A DNA stretch of 38,235 bases from Deinococcus arcticus (GCF_003028415.1 NZ_PYSV01000024.1:1-38235); one strand, 5' to 3'. Positions 31,341-37,918 are shown, counted from the first letter of the stretch. Notes: generated by a model not told the origin, from the sequence alone. Numbers and translations are program-made.

Positions 31341-31813
31341 ATGACTCTCAGTGAAGCGTTGGGGCCAGCGGGGTGGGACGTTCAGGAGGACGGGCGAGTG
31401 CTGTGCCCAGGTTCGGGCGTGCGTCTCTCCCTCACGCGAGGTGGTGAGCGGGGCACGCTGGAGTTACGCTCCGGGTACCGCACCGTGTTCGATGTTCGGC
31501 GAGGTGGCCTGCTCTTCCGGCCCGCGGTGCTGGAAGTGGAGGGGCTGACCTTGCGGGCGGTGCTGGCCCGTGACCTGCATGGCGAGCGGGCAGTGACTCA
31601 GGCCCTCGAGAGCCTGCGGGTGTTCGGGGCAGCGGCCGGCGTGTTCCTTGCCGGTGGGACGCTGACCGGTGGTGGGTGTACGCGCGTGACGACTCAGGCA
31701 GCTGGGTGGACGTGCGTCACTTCCAACGAGAGCAGGCTCGGGCGCAAGAGAAGGCCGAGCGTGAAGCGCGGCGAGCGGCCAGTCGCCGAGGCGAGGCAGC
31801 TTCGGATCAATGA
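31341..31813 (+). CDS. Paralog of the 30652 product, frameshifted
   Basis: The first ~110 codons (MTLSEALGPAGWDVQEDGRV and on) match the upstream paralog. At about 31670, in a GGTGGTGGG run, coding character jumps to another frame reading WVYARDDSGSWVDVRHFQRE and ending in a basic coiled tail with a stop at 31811-31813. Inserting one base there restores a protein of about 157 residues. Without it the first frame continues to 32069 through a terminator and stem-loop, which is clearly not coding. So this is a recent frameshift, a base error, or a -1 recoding site, though no standard slippery heptamer is seen. Ribosome site CAGGTGA precedes the ATG at 31341. Confidence 0.55.
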
Positions 31814-31878
31814 TCGCTGGGCGGCATCTGGCGCTCGCGGCACTGCTCCTGATTCCCGGAGAGGGCAGCGTAAGGTAA
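31810..31878 (+). CDS. 22-residue hydrophobic peptide, ATGA-coupled
   Basis: Its ATG overlaps the stop of the preceding (shifted) frame in an ATGA. The peptide (MIAGRHLALAALLLIPGEG) looks like a short membrane helix or a truncated signal peptide. It ends 40 bases before a strong terminator. It could be a real micro-protein or the relic of a longer secreted protein. Confidence 0.35.
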   Translation: MIAGRHLALAALLLIPGEGSVR

Positions 31879-31917
31879 GACGAGGGAGGAAGGCGGTGGC
31901 CTGCCGGCACCTGAGAG

Positions 31918-31948
31918 GGAAGGCGGCGAGGAGCCGTCTTCCTTTTTT
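31918..31948 (+). terminator. Intrinsic terminator with T6 tract
   Basis: GGAAGGCGGC (31918-31927) pairs with GCCGTCTTCC (31933-31942; one G-U pair) around GAGGA, followed directly by TTTTTT. The clearest intrinsic terminator in the window; it closes the 31341 transcription unit. Confidence 0.9.
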
Positions 31949-32020
31949 CATTGCAGCGAGGAGCCGGGAGGCGAGTGGAACCCGGGACCTTTGTCGCTGG
32001 CCTCCCTCGCTTTGCACGTC

Positions 32021-32052
32021 CACCGCCCGCGGGTCGCAGACCCCGGGCGGTG
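32021..32052 (+). promoter_or_regulatory. Bulged stem-loop, copy 4 (upstream of 32066)
   Basis: CACCGCC-CGC-GGGTC (32021-32035), loop GCA, GACCC-CGGGCGGTG (32039-32052): a 14-bp stem with one unpaired C in the left arm, so relative to copies 1-3 the element is inverted while the structure is kept. It ends 13 bases before the ATG at 32066. Confidence 0.7.
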
Positions 32053-32065
32053 ACCAGAGGGGGGC

Positions 32066-32689
32066 ATGACGAGCAACCTGAGCGCAGACAAGAAGGTCTA
32101 CCCCATTGACGTGATGAACCAGGAACTGGGCCGCGAGCGGCCGTACGAGGAGATGGCGCTGGTGACCATCCCGGCCTGGGTGGCGATGGAAGCCTTGAAG
32201 ATGGCGTGGGACGCCGCGCTTGATGCGGGCGGGCCAACCGAGTACCAGGGCCGGATGAGCGCGGTGCGCCACGTGTTGTTCGAGCGGACAAGCGCGGCGC
32301 TCGAAGCGGCGGGACTGCCGGGCGAGCCAGGTGAAGTGAACGGTCAGGCCTGCACCGTGCGGCTGTGGCCAGCCGACGCGAACTGGCAGCCGGTGCGCGA
32401 GACGCAGGGCCAGGTCCGGCCGGTCCGGTTGGGCGGCACACATCACTACGTGGCGGTGACGATGCAGGGCGGCGGTGAACCGCGCTTCATCGTGGACGGT
32501 CAGTGGGCGACCGAAGTGCAGGCGGCGGCCGAGGGCAGCGTGGTCTTCGGTGCGGTGGACCGGCTGCGGGCCATGGCACGCGAGTCCGGCGGCGCCACCT
32601 TCCTGCTCGGCAGCCACCTCGAGGCGAGCGGGCAGACCAAGGCGGGCAGTGCTTACCTCGCGTACGCGGTGGTGCCCGCCGGGCTGTGA
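32066..32689 (+). CDS. Hypothetical protein (207 aa)
   Basis: A soluble, acidic protein of unknown family. The N-terminal ~85 residues are helical (VTIPAWVAMEALKMAWDAAL); the C-terminal part is beta-rich with a small repeat-like region (THHYVAVTMQGGGEPRFIVD) and an Ala-rich helix. GAGGGGGGC before the ATG is a good ribosome site. Last intact member of the cassette-like array, with its own stem-loop (copy 4) and following a strong terminator, so it must have a separate promoter. Confidence 0.7.
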   Translation: MTSNLSADKKVYPIDVMNQELGRERPYEEMALVTIPAWVAMEALKMAWDAALDAGGPTEYQGRMSAVRHVLFERTSAALEAAGLPGEPGEVNGQACTVRLWPADANWQPVRETQGQVRPVRLGGTHHYVAVTMQGGGEPRFIVDGQWATEVQAAAEGSVVFGAVDRLRAMARESGGATFLLGSHLEASGQTKAGSAYLAYAVVPAGL

Positions 32690-32701
32690 CCCACGTGACC
32701 G

Positions 32702-32729
32702 GAGCGGTGACCGCCGCTCTCCCCTCTTC
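32702..32729 (+). terminator. Hairpin with pyrimidine-rich tail
   Basis: GAGCGG and CCGCTC form a short stem (about 32703-32720) followed by TCCCCTCTTCT, right after the stop of the 32066 gene. It resembles the other intergenic ends of the array. Confidence 0.45.
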
Positions 32730-32746
32730 TGAGCGAGGCAACCTGA

Positions 32747-32832
32747 ATGAAAAAAGCCTGCATGATGATCGCCCTGTGTCCGAGCATCGCGCTAGCGTGC
32801 AGCGCTCCGCCCACCCCGCCGCCCGCTCCGGC
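32747..32832 (+). pseudogene. Lipoprotein gene, truncated after the signal peptide
   Basis: GAGCGAGGC precedes an ATG that opens MKKACMMIALCPSIALAC, a lipoprotein signal with a Cys acceptor at residue 18, then a Pro-rich linker. At about 32833 the sequence becomes the complement of the ATPase fragment (copy 2). The frame stays open to 33223, but that part is antisense to real coding DNA, so the lipoprotein gene has been cut here. Confidence 0.55.
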
Positions 32833-33316
32833 CAGCGAGCACTTCATCCACCGCCTGGCTCATGCGGTCATGGCTGACGAAGCGACCCACGCCGCGCACT
32901 GCCACAGCGACATCGAAGGTCGCTTCGGTCATCCGCTGGCGGGTCAGGCCTTGCTCGCGCATCGCCCCCATGACCGACCAGAAGGTTGGGGTGTTCACCA
33001 CGTTCGTGAGGGTTTCGCCGTGGCAGGTGGCGACCATGCCCGCCTCTCGGTCGACGGTGGACGCCACTACGTCGGCGTCACCGTGATGGCCAATCTCGTC
33101 CACGGCGATGAACATGGGGCTGTGGTTGGCGTACGCTTGGCGGATCAATTTAGGCTGTTCCTTCTTGTCAGATACCAGGATGCGGTGAGTGGGCATGGCC
33201 GCCCAGTGGCCGATCTGACCTGAGTCAGTGACCTCGCTGCTGGTGTCCACGACCTTGGTGCCGTAGCGGGCGGCGAGGTGGAGGATGACTTTGCGCACCA
33301 GGGTCGTTTTGCCGAC
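32833..33316 (-). pseudogene. SpoIIIAA/R3H-type AAA ATPase, internal fragment (copy 2)
   Basis: About 160 codons of a SpoIIIAA-like ATPase: VGKTTLVRKV (end of Walker A), KVVDTSSEV, PMFIAVDEIGHHGDAD (Walker B), VATCHGETLTNVV and TFDVAVAVRGVGRF. The fragment begins exactly inside the Walker A loop: an in-frame TAA sits directly before the Val codon at 33316. It ends within VDEVLAG where copy 1 continues to a natural stop. With copy 1 it forms an inverted near-identical pair of about 390 bp. Members of this family are ATPases, some with nucleic-acid-binding domains; this copy cannot be functional. Confidence 0.75.
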
Positions 33317-33333
33317 TTAATGCGTTTCACTCA

Positions 33334-33347
33334 CTAACCCCGTTTAG
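33334..33347. repeat. CTAA-N6-TTAG dyad near the ATPase breakpoint
   Basis: CTAA-CCCCGT-TTAG, followed by GG as at integrase 1. It lies 18 bp beyond the point where ATPase homology stops. The same dyad occurs at 22424-22437 and 34581-34594, before the two integrases. Confidence 0.5.
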
Positions 33348-33372
33348 GGCTTGAGGCAAGGAACCTCAACCT

Positions 33373-33729
33373 CTAGGGATATCCAGGGCGGCCAGTCTGC
33401 TGGCATGGCGCATCTCGGCCGCTTGATTCCAGGTGCCCAGCCCACTGTGTCATCAGTTCGGCCAGTTCTTCCCGATGAATGGATGCTTCGAACGTTGCGT
33501 ACTTCGCGGTAATGACGACGTCTCTCCCCTGGGCTGCCAGGGTATACCCGGCAGTGTCGAAGAAGTAACCCCGAGGCGTGGTGCGTGCCGTACGACTGAT
33601 GTGCCGTGCATCGTCGTCGTCCTGCAAGTCGCCAAACAGGCTGCTGAGATGTGCGAGCAGCGTGCGGTCTATAGAGCCAATTTCTTCGAAGACAGGCTCA
33701 TTCCCGGCTGTGCGACCAGCTATTTTCAT
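33373..33729 (-). CDS. Hypothetical protein (118 aa)
   Basis: A soluble, acidic protein with a predicted beta-rich middle (TPRGYFFDTAGYTLAAQGRD) and a C-terminal helix (HREELAELMTQWAGHLES). It resembles small immunity-type proteins in size and composition, but no family is recognised. The ATG at 33729 lies 8 bases after TACGCT (leaderless). The IS982 remnant begins about 20 bases upstream, at the position where a -35 box would be. A short TTGAGG/CCTCAA hairpin (33351-33369) follows the stop. Confidence 0.6.
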   Translation of the reverse strand: MKIAGRTAGNEPVFEEIGSIDRTLLAHLSSLFGDLQDDDDARHISRTARTTPRGYFFDTAGYTLAAQGRDVVITAKYATFEASIHREELAELMTQWAGHLESSGRDAPCQQTGRPGYP

Positions 33730-33737
33730 GCCTGAAC

Positions 33738-33743
33738 AGCGTA
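33738..33743 (-). promoter_or_regulatory. -10 box of a likely leaderless gene
   Basis: TACGCT on the minus strand, 8 bases before the ATG at 33729; no ribosome site in the gap. Confidence 0.4.
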
Positions 33744-33748
33744 CCAGT

Positions 33749-34317
33749 TTAAGGTGACATGAGGTTGTGTGCGATGACCGCCAGGACGACGCGAAACCGC
33801 AATGAGGTCAGGGTTTTCGTTTGAGCCGAGCGAACCTGAGCCTCTACCAGTTGAGAAAACACGGTTTCGACGCGCTTGCGTAATTTTGGGTGCCGGTCTT
33901 GTCGCCACCCGGTGTCATACCGGGTGTTTTTCTTGGGCGGGAAGGTGAAGCCCAGTGCGCAATCCCCTTTGTCTCCGATGACTTTCGGTCCACCGAACTC
34001 TGGCCAGCGGCTGTTGAGCTCATAGGCGACAGTTGTGTCATGCAGGTTCGCAGGTCGGATCACGTATTGTATGACCTGCCCACGCGGTGACACCCAGGCA
34101 TGAAGTTTGAAGCCGAAGAAGTTTCCCTGCGTGCCGAATCCCCACCTCGCCCCGGGAAACGCACAGCGTTTCCCCCGTTTGGGACGACACACCGGGAGCG
34201 GCATTGAGTCCACCACGACTTCCGCACACAGCACAGGTGGGCTGACGATGGCTTCAAGCGGTCCGAGAAGGCGTTGCCCCCGAGTGAATGCCTGGGTGTA
34301 GCTGGGAAGCTGGGGCC
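33749..34317 (-). pseudogene. IS982-family transposase, N-terminally truncated
   Basis: About 190 codons of an IS982-type transposase: EVVVDSMPLPVCRPKRG (first catalytic Asp), FFGFKLHAWVSPRGQV, IRPANLHDTTVAYEL, KVIGDKGDC (second Asp) and RKRVETVFSQL (third acidic residue). The frame is open back to a TAG at about 34318, so roughly the first third of the usual ~290-residue protein is missing. The catalytic part looks intact, but without the N-terminus and a clear right end it should be immobile. Confidence 0.75.
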
Positions 34318-34390
34318 TCTATGCAGGGCGCGAGGGCATGCTGGGCTGACGAATCCTCCCAAATATCGCCCACCGCAGATTATTAAGTTC

Positions 34391-34411
34391 ATATTTGCTC
34401 CATAGCGTAAA
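34391..34411 (+). repeat. ATATTT...AGCGTAAA site, second copy
   Basis: ATATTTGCTCCATAGCGTAAA matches ATATTTCGCTCTTAGCGTAAA at 23551-23571 at nearly every position. It lies in an AT-rich stretch between the IS982 relic and integrase 2. Candidate recombinase- or regulator-binding site. Confidence 0.5.
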
Positions 34412-34570
34412 GAGGCATTATTTAATTGCGTGCTAGACAATAAAAATTAGGACTCGCGCACAGGAGCCACGAGAAGGCCGCTCGAACGCAGCCTGAGGGG
34501 TTACAGACGGGTGCAGCACAGGGCTGCCTGTGGAGTGCAGGGGCGATGAGGCGCCATGACTCAAGAGCTC

Positions 34571-34605
34571 TGAATTCACGCTAATATTGCTTAGTGTTAA
34601 ATTCA
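34571..34605 (+). promoter_or_regulatory. Integrase 2 promoter with CTAA-N6-TTAG dyad
   Basis: TGAATT (34571) and AATTCA (34600-34605) bracket the dyad CTAA-TATTGC-TTAG (34581-34594). TTAAAT (34597-34602) is a possible -10 box 10 bases before the GTG at 34613. Order and spacing match the integrase 1 promoter on the opposite strand. Confidence 0.55.
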
Positions 34606-34612
34606 GGTCACT

Positions 34613-35563
34613 GTGACCCTTGTCCGCACTGGTGACCCCCTCGCCCTGATCCATCTGACTGATCAAGCTCTACGAGTCCGTGCCGTCGAAGCGGCCAGCA
34701 CCTACGACGCCCCGACCCTGGTGCAGGTCACCCAGGCCTACATGACCAGTGGCAGCCGCAAAGGTGCCCGCACCAGTCCGAAGACCCTGGCAGCCTACAG
34801 CCTGGCGGTGAGCGACTTTGTGCCGTGGGCGCAGGATCAGGGGGTCCAACTGCTGCGCCCCGGGCGGCGGGACGGCGGACGCTACGTGGCGCACCTGCAG
34901 ACGCGGCCGTCACAGGGACGCGGAAAAACGGGCACCCTGTCGGCCTCGACCGTGGCGCAGTACGTGGCCGGCGCCCGGGCGCTGTACCGGGCCCTGCGCT
35001 GGGCCGGCGCGACGGAAGCCCAGCCCTTTGAGGATGTCCATGTGCCGCCGGACCCCACGCCAGGTATCGTCAGGAACCCGCCGTATATGCGCGAGATTGA
35101 TGAGGTGCTCAGCTACTGCGACGCCCGCCTGGCCGCGTTGTTGCTGCTCTGCGCCCACGCGGGCCTGCGCGTCAGTGAAGCCCTGGCCGTGAAGGTCTCT
35201 GACATTCAGGGGACGCAGCTGACTGTGCGCGGCAAGGGTGGCAAGGTCCGCCGGGTGCCACTGGGGAAACGGGTTCGCACCGCTCTAGCCGGCCTCCCGC
35301 CGATACAAGCCGATGGCCGACTCTTCGACTGGTCCTACCACCAGGCCAAGTACCGGATGAGCCTCGCGTTTCGGGCGGCTGGGCATGGGCAGACCTGGCG
35401 CGGCTTTCATGCGGCCAGGAAACACTCAGGGACCCGGCTGTACCGCGTGACCAAGGATTTTACCCGGGTTGGCGCGTTGCTCGGCCACGCGTCCGTAGAC
35501 ACGACCCGGCGGTATGTGGCGATGGAAGAAAACGACGTCCAGCATGAGGTCGAGGACTTCTGA
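34613..35563 (+). CDS. Tyrosine recombinase/integrase 2
   Basis: A 316-residue tyrosine recombinase, paralog of integrase 1. Core-binding domain about 30-135. The catalytic set is complete: Arg186 in AGLRVSEAL, Lys208 in RGKGGKVRR, His266 and Arg269 in FHAARKHSG, His292 in LGHASVDTT and Tyr301. It should catalyse site-specific recombination. The GTG at 34613 is the start: its MTLV beginning matches integrase 1, and a -10-like box lies 10 bases upstream with no ribosome site. It faces outward from the 12-kb segment whose other end carries integrase 1. A bidirectional hairpin follows. Confidence 0.9.
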   Translation: MTLVRTGDPLALIHLTDQALRVRAVEAASTYDAPTLVQVTQAYMTSGSRKGARTSPKTLAAYSLAVSDFVPWAQDQGVQLLRPGRRDGGRYVAHLQTRPSQGRGKTGTLSASTVAQYVAGARALYRALRWAGATEAQPFEDVHVPPDPTPGIVRNPPYMREIDEVLSYCDARLAALLLLCAHAGLRVSEALAVKVSDIQGTQLTVRGKGGKVRRVPLGKRVRTALAGLPPIQADGRLFDWSYHQAKYRMSLAFRAAGHGQTWRGFHAARKHSGTRLYRVTKDFTRVGALLGHASVDTTRRYVAMEENDVQHEVEDF

Positions 35564-35623
35564 ACGTGATTGTGCTGTATGTCCTGGCGTGCCCGTGCAT
35601 ACCGCCGTATCTTGTTCACCATC

Positions 35624-35650
35624 AAAGGCGACCTTTTTCGGGTCGCCTTT
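35624..35650 (+). terminator. Terminator of integrase 2
   Basis: AAAGGCGACC (35624-35633), loop TTTTTCG, GGTCGCCTTT (35641-35650), then CTCCTT. A perfect 10-bp stem with A and T ends, 60 bases after the integrase stop; it could work in both directions. Confidence 0.8.
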
Positions 35651-35882
35651 CTCCTTGATTGCAGTCACTCGGGCCTGGGTGGGTCCGTTTGCACAGGCGA
35701 GAGAACCGGCTCAAAGTCCAATAGAACGGCCAACAGGTTTGGTGACAGGACCTCTCCAGCGAATGGTAGACCCAGCTGGGCCGCACCACATTTGAAGCAC
35801 AGGGACAGCTCGTCGGAAGGTCAAGCAGGACCAGCATCCCTTAAGAAGCCCGACCTTACCAGTGCTTAAGGCGCCGCAAAAA
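35651..35882. other. Intergenic, no gene recognised
   Basis: No frame with a start signal or coding character. It lies between two terminator hairpins. Confidence 0.4.
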
Positions 35883-35907
35883 CTGCAGGCCAGAAACCGG
35901 CCTGCAG
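35883..35907 (-). terminator. Hairpin downstream of the lipoprotein gene
   Basis: CTGCAGGCC (35883-35891), loop AGAAACC, GGCCTGCAG (35899-35907). On the minus strand it is followed by TTTTTGCG, fitting termination of the gene ending at 35974. Confidence 0.7.
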
Positions 35908-35973
35908 CAGTGATGAATCTTTTCGGCACCTATTAGGAGCAGCGCTCAGCCCATCTCCATGGCCCTCATGGTG

Positions 35974-36396
35974 TCAACGGCAGGTCTTCACGCCCACAGG
36001 TGAGCGCACTGTCCCTCTCCCTATCACACTGATCAGGCCTGCTGGATTCAGGCGGTCGTAGATCAGAAAGGTGACCTCCTGGCCCAGGCCAAGCACAGTC
36101 AGGAACTGCTGGCCTGACGTGTCAGTGAAGAATGACTGCTGCGCCAGCGGGCAGAAACCGGGCGCACTCTCCTTAAAGCGCCGCACCACATCAAGGAGTG
36201 CCTCGTCTGTACTGGGTGTTGTCACCGTCCCCTGCACCGTCTGAACTTGGAGGCCGAGGGTAGCGAACGCCGCGCTGAAGCTGCTCAGGACGTTCTGGGT
36301 AGCCTGTGGGGAGAGGTCGGTGGTCCGGTCGGGCGACTGCACCGCCGGCGCGCAGGCCGTGAGGGTCAGGGCCACCAGCCACGCGCGGCGTCTCAC
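35974..36396 (-). CDS. Hypothetical lipoprotein
   Basis: A 140-residue protein from the GTG at 36396: a basic start, then a hydrophobic core ending in LTLTAC with the lipobox Cys at about residue 14, and a mature part with a helical Ser/Ala-rich region and a C-terminal beta region ending in a Cys. The GTG overlaps the stop of the upstream secretin frame (GTGA), so it was probably translated as part of a pilus- or secretion-related operon, perhaps as a pilotin-like helper. That role is inferred from context only. Longer starts upstream are antisense or overlap the secretin tail. Confidence 0.65.
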   Translation of the reverse strand: MRRRAWLVALTLTACAPAVQSPDRTTDLSPQATQNVLSSFSAAFATLGLQVQTVQGTVTTPSTDEALLDVVRRFKESAPGFCPLAQQSFFTDTSGQQFLTVLGLGQEVTFLIYDRLNPAGLISVIGRGTVRSPVGVKTCR

Positions 36397-36584
36397 GGCT
36401 TTTTCTCGGGGAAGATCAGACGTGGCGTGACCACGATGACCAGATCGGTATTGCGCTGATCGACCGTGGTCTTTTTGAAGAGCTCGCCGATGATGGGAAT
36501 ATTGCCCAACCCGGGAATCTTCTTGACCCCCATCAGGCCACACGCGGGGCCCAGCGTGGCTGAGTTGTTGGCTCGGCACCACCT
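36393..36584 (-). pseudogene. Secretin (PilQ/GspD family), C-terminal remnant
   Basis: The last ~60 codons carry the secretin signature IPGLGNIPIIGELFKKTT followed by DLVIVVTPRLIFP, the end of the outer-membrane pore domain. Upstream of about 36584 the frame loses all resemblance. A whole secretin has 500-700 residues, so nearly all of the gene is gone. It ends in an overlap with the lipoprotein gene. Confidence 0.7.
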
Positions 36585-36806
36585 GCTGGGTGGCCGGAGT
36601 CTATGTCTCCTCTGCGCACAGCCGGCTTGAAGACAGGCCAGCACGCCGGAAGGCCACGTCCTTCATAAACCCGGTGGAAAAGTGCAGCAGTGTCATGTTG
36701 CAGGGCCGCATGTAACCCTGCGCCCGGCTGCCAAGCCTGCTGCTGAGGGCCTCGGGCGCAGAGGTGGGCACGGTTCACCCCATCTGGCCTGAGACACTGG
36801 GCAACA
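36585..36806. other. No gene recognised
   Basis: Between the secretin remnant and a weak plus-strand frame. Nothing with start signals. Confidence 0.35.
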
Positions 36807-37140
36807 ATGATGCGTGCGCTGGCCGAAGTACACGGCATAACGGCACTTCCCTACGCCCTGAAGCTGGTCCGGCCGCAACAGGTCGTGGCGGCTGCTCCGG
36901 CTGGGACCGGCTGCTGGCCCTGAGGTGGGGTTGGCCACCACTGAGCTATGCCCTACCGTTCCGGCCACCGCCTTGCACGCGGGTGGTCACCCTGAGGTGG
37001 CCCCCTTTCTGGAGTTTGTTGGGCCGCCTAGCGTGAGGTGGCCCAGCCAGCCAGACGAGCTATGGCTGCCCCCAGAGACCGCCAACTGCAGCGTCTGGGT
37101 TTGCGGTCTCACCTGCCGCCTGACGATCCTGATGGCATGA
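36807..37140 (+). pseudogene. Possible decayed gene, two frames
   Basis: An ATG at 36807, eight bases after GACACT, opens a frame with good character (MRALAEVHGITALPYALKLV) that stops at 36923. A second frame then reads on (HPEVAPFLEFVGPPSVRWP, then PDELWLPPET) to a stop at 37140. A single-base shift near 36915 would join them. Short direct repeats TGAGGTGG occur at about 36921, 36992, 37034 and (TGAGGTGA) 37172, and an 8-bp stem (37075-37082 with 37103-37110) lies near the end. No family recognised. Confidence 0.3.
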
Positions 37141-37283
37141 CGGGCTGATCACCGCCTTGGAGGCTGCAGGGTGAGGTGAGCAGGCGCAGGCGACGCAGGC
37201 CCTACGTCAGGCCATACTTTGCTCGTTTCAGGGGTTGACCAGGCCCCTGCACCCAGCGCTCACTTCAAGGCCTGGACCGCCGC

Positions 37284-37469
37284 TCAGCTGAGCCAGGCCA
37301 GAAGCCCAGCCAGCAAACCGGTCACAAAGATCATCCCGAGCATGAAGGCCAGTGGCATGAGGAAGCGCCGTGTCGGGTGCTGCGGCGGGCCCCAAATGAC
37401 GCCCTCACGCCGCTCCCCTTCCAGGTGGCTGATGAATTCCTCCGGTGACCCTGCGGGAGGTTCAGTCAT
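37284..37469 (-). CDS. Small membrane protein (61 aa)
   Basis: Starting at the ATG at 37469, a charged N-terminal ~38 residues (PEEFISHLEGERREG) is followed by one hydrophobic helix at the C-terminus (PLAFMLGMIFVTGLLAGLLA), i.e. a tail-anchored layout. No ribosome site or promoter is clear; an ATG at 37487 is in frame. No family recognised. Confidence 0.5.
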   Translation of the reverse strand: MTEPPAGSPEEFISHLEGERREGVIWGPPQHPTRRFLMPLAFMLGMIFVTGLLAGLLAWLS

Positions 37470-37698
37470 GCGGCTTGTGTGGCCCATGCCAGACTGTGCC
37501 GATCACTCAAGGCCTGGCTTTTCTGTACAGTCACGGCGCATCTCCTGGCGTCCGGCCGCCAGCGCTTGGGGCAGCCCCTGCGCAGCCGCGCAATCCGGTC
37601 ACGCTGCAGCCAAGATTATGCGCCCCTGGCCAGCAGAACACCAGCAGATCGTTCAGGGGTGACCACTGGCGGGTGTGAGTGGCCCCAGGTGTGAGGCC
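37470..37698. other. No gene recognised
   Basis: Plus-strand frames cross this stretch but have no start signals and an unlikely composition. Confidence 0.35.
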
Positions 37699-37911
37699 TC
37701 ATCGTATATCCACGCGGCACACAAGCCAGGCGCACTCGATGGAGATGCCTTTGCCAAACCCAGACCACTCCTCGACCGCGGGGGACTCTGGGGGTAACAG
37801 CTGCATTTGACGCAGCGCCGTTGCCCCCCGAATTTCGCGCATTGCCGCCCGCAAGGCGCTCTGCTCAGTACCCGACAGTTTCTCTAGGGGTTGAAAAACC
37901 GCGAGTGACAC
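37699..37911 (-). CDS. Hypothetical protein (70 aa), possibly truncated
   Basis: From a GTG at 37911 the frame gives VSLAVFQPLEKLSGTEQSAL, then a helix and an acidic/hydrophobic C-terminal part ending CAWLVCRVDIR. The GTG coincides with the likely border of the IS4-type element to its right, so the original N-terminus may have been lost. No ribosome site. No family recognised. Confidence 0.4.
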   Translation of the reverse strand: MSLAVFQPLEKLSGTEQSALRAAMREIRGATALRQMQLLPPESPAVEEWSGFGKGISIECAWLVCRVDIR

Positions 37912-37918
37912 GCGAGAA

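Noticed and set aside
31814..32069. Continuation of the 31341 first frame to a 242-residue protein
   Set aside because: It passes through an intrinsic terminator and a stem-loop, and real coding character lies in another frame up to 31813.
35974..36582. Longer version of the lipoprotein gene (202 codons)
   Set aside because: The extra N-terminal part is out of frame with the secretin tail it overlaps and lacks a ribosome site; the GTG at 36396 gives a proper lipoprotein signal.
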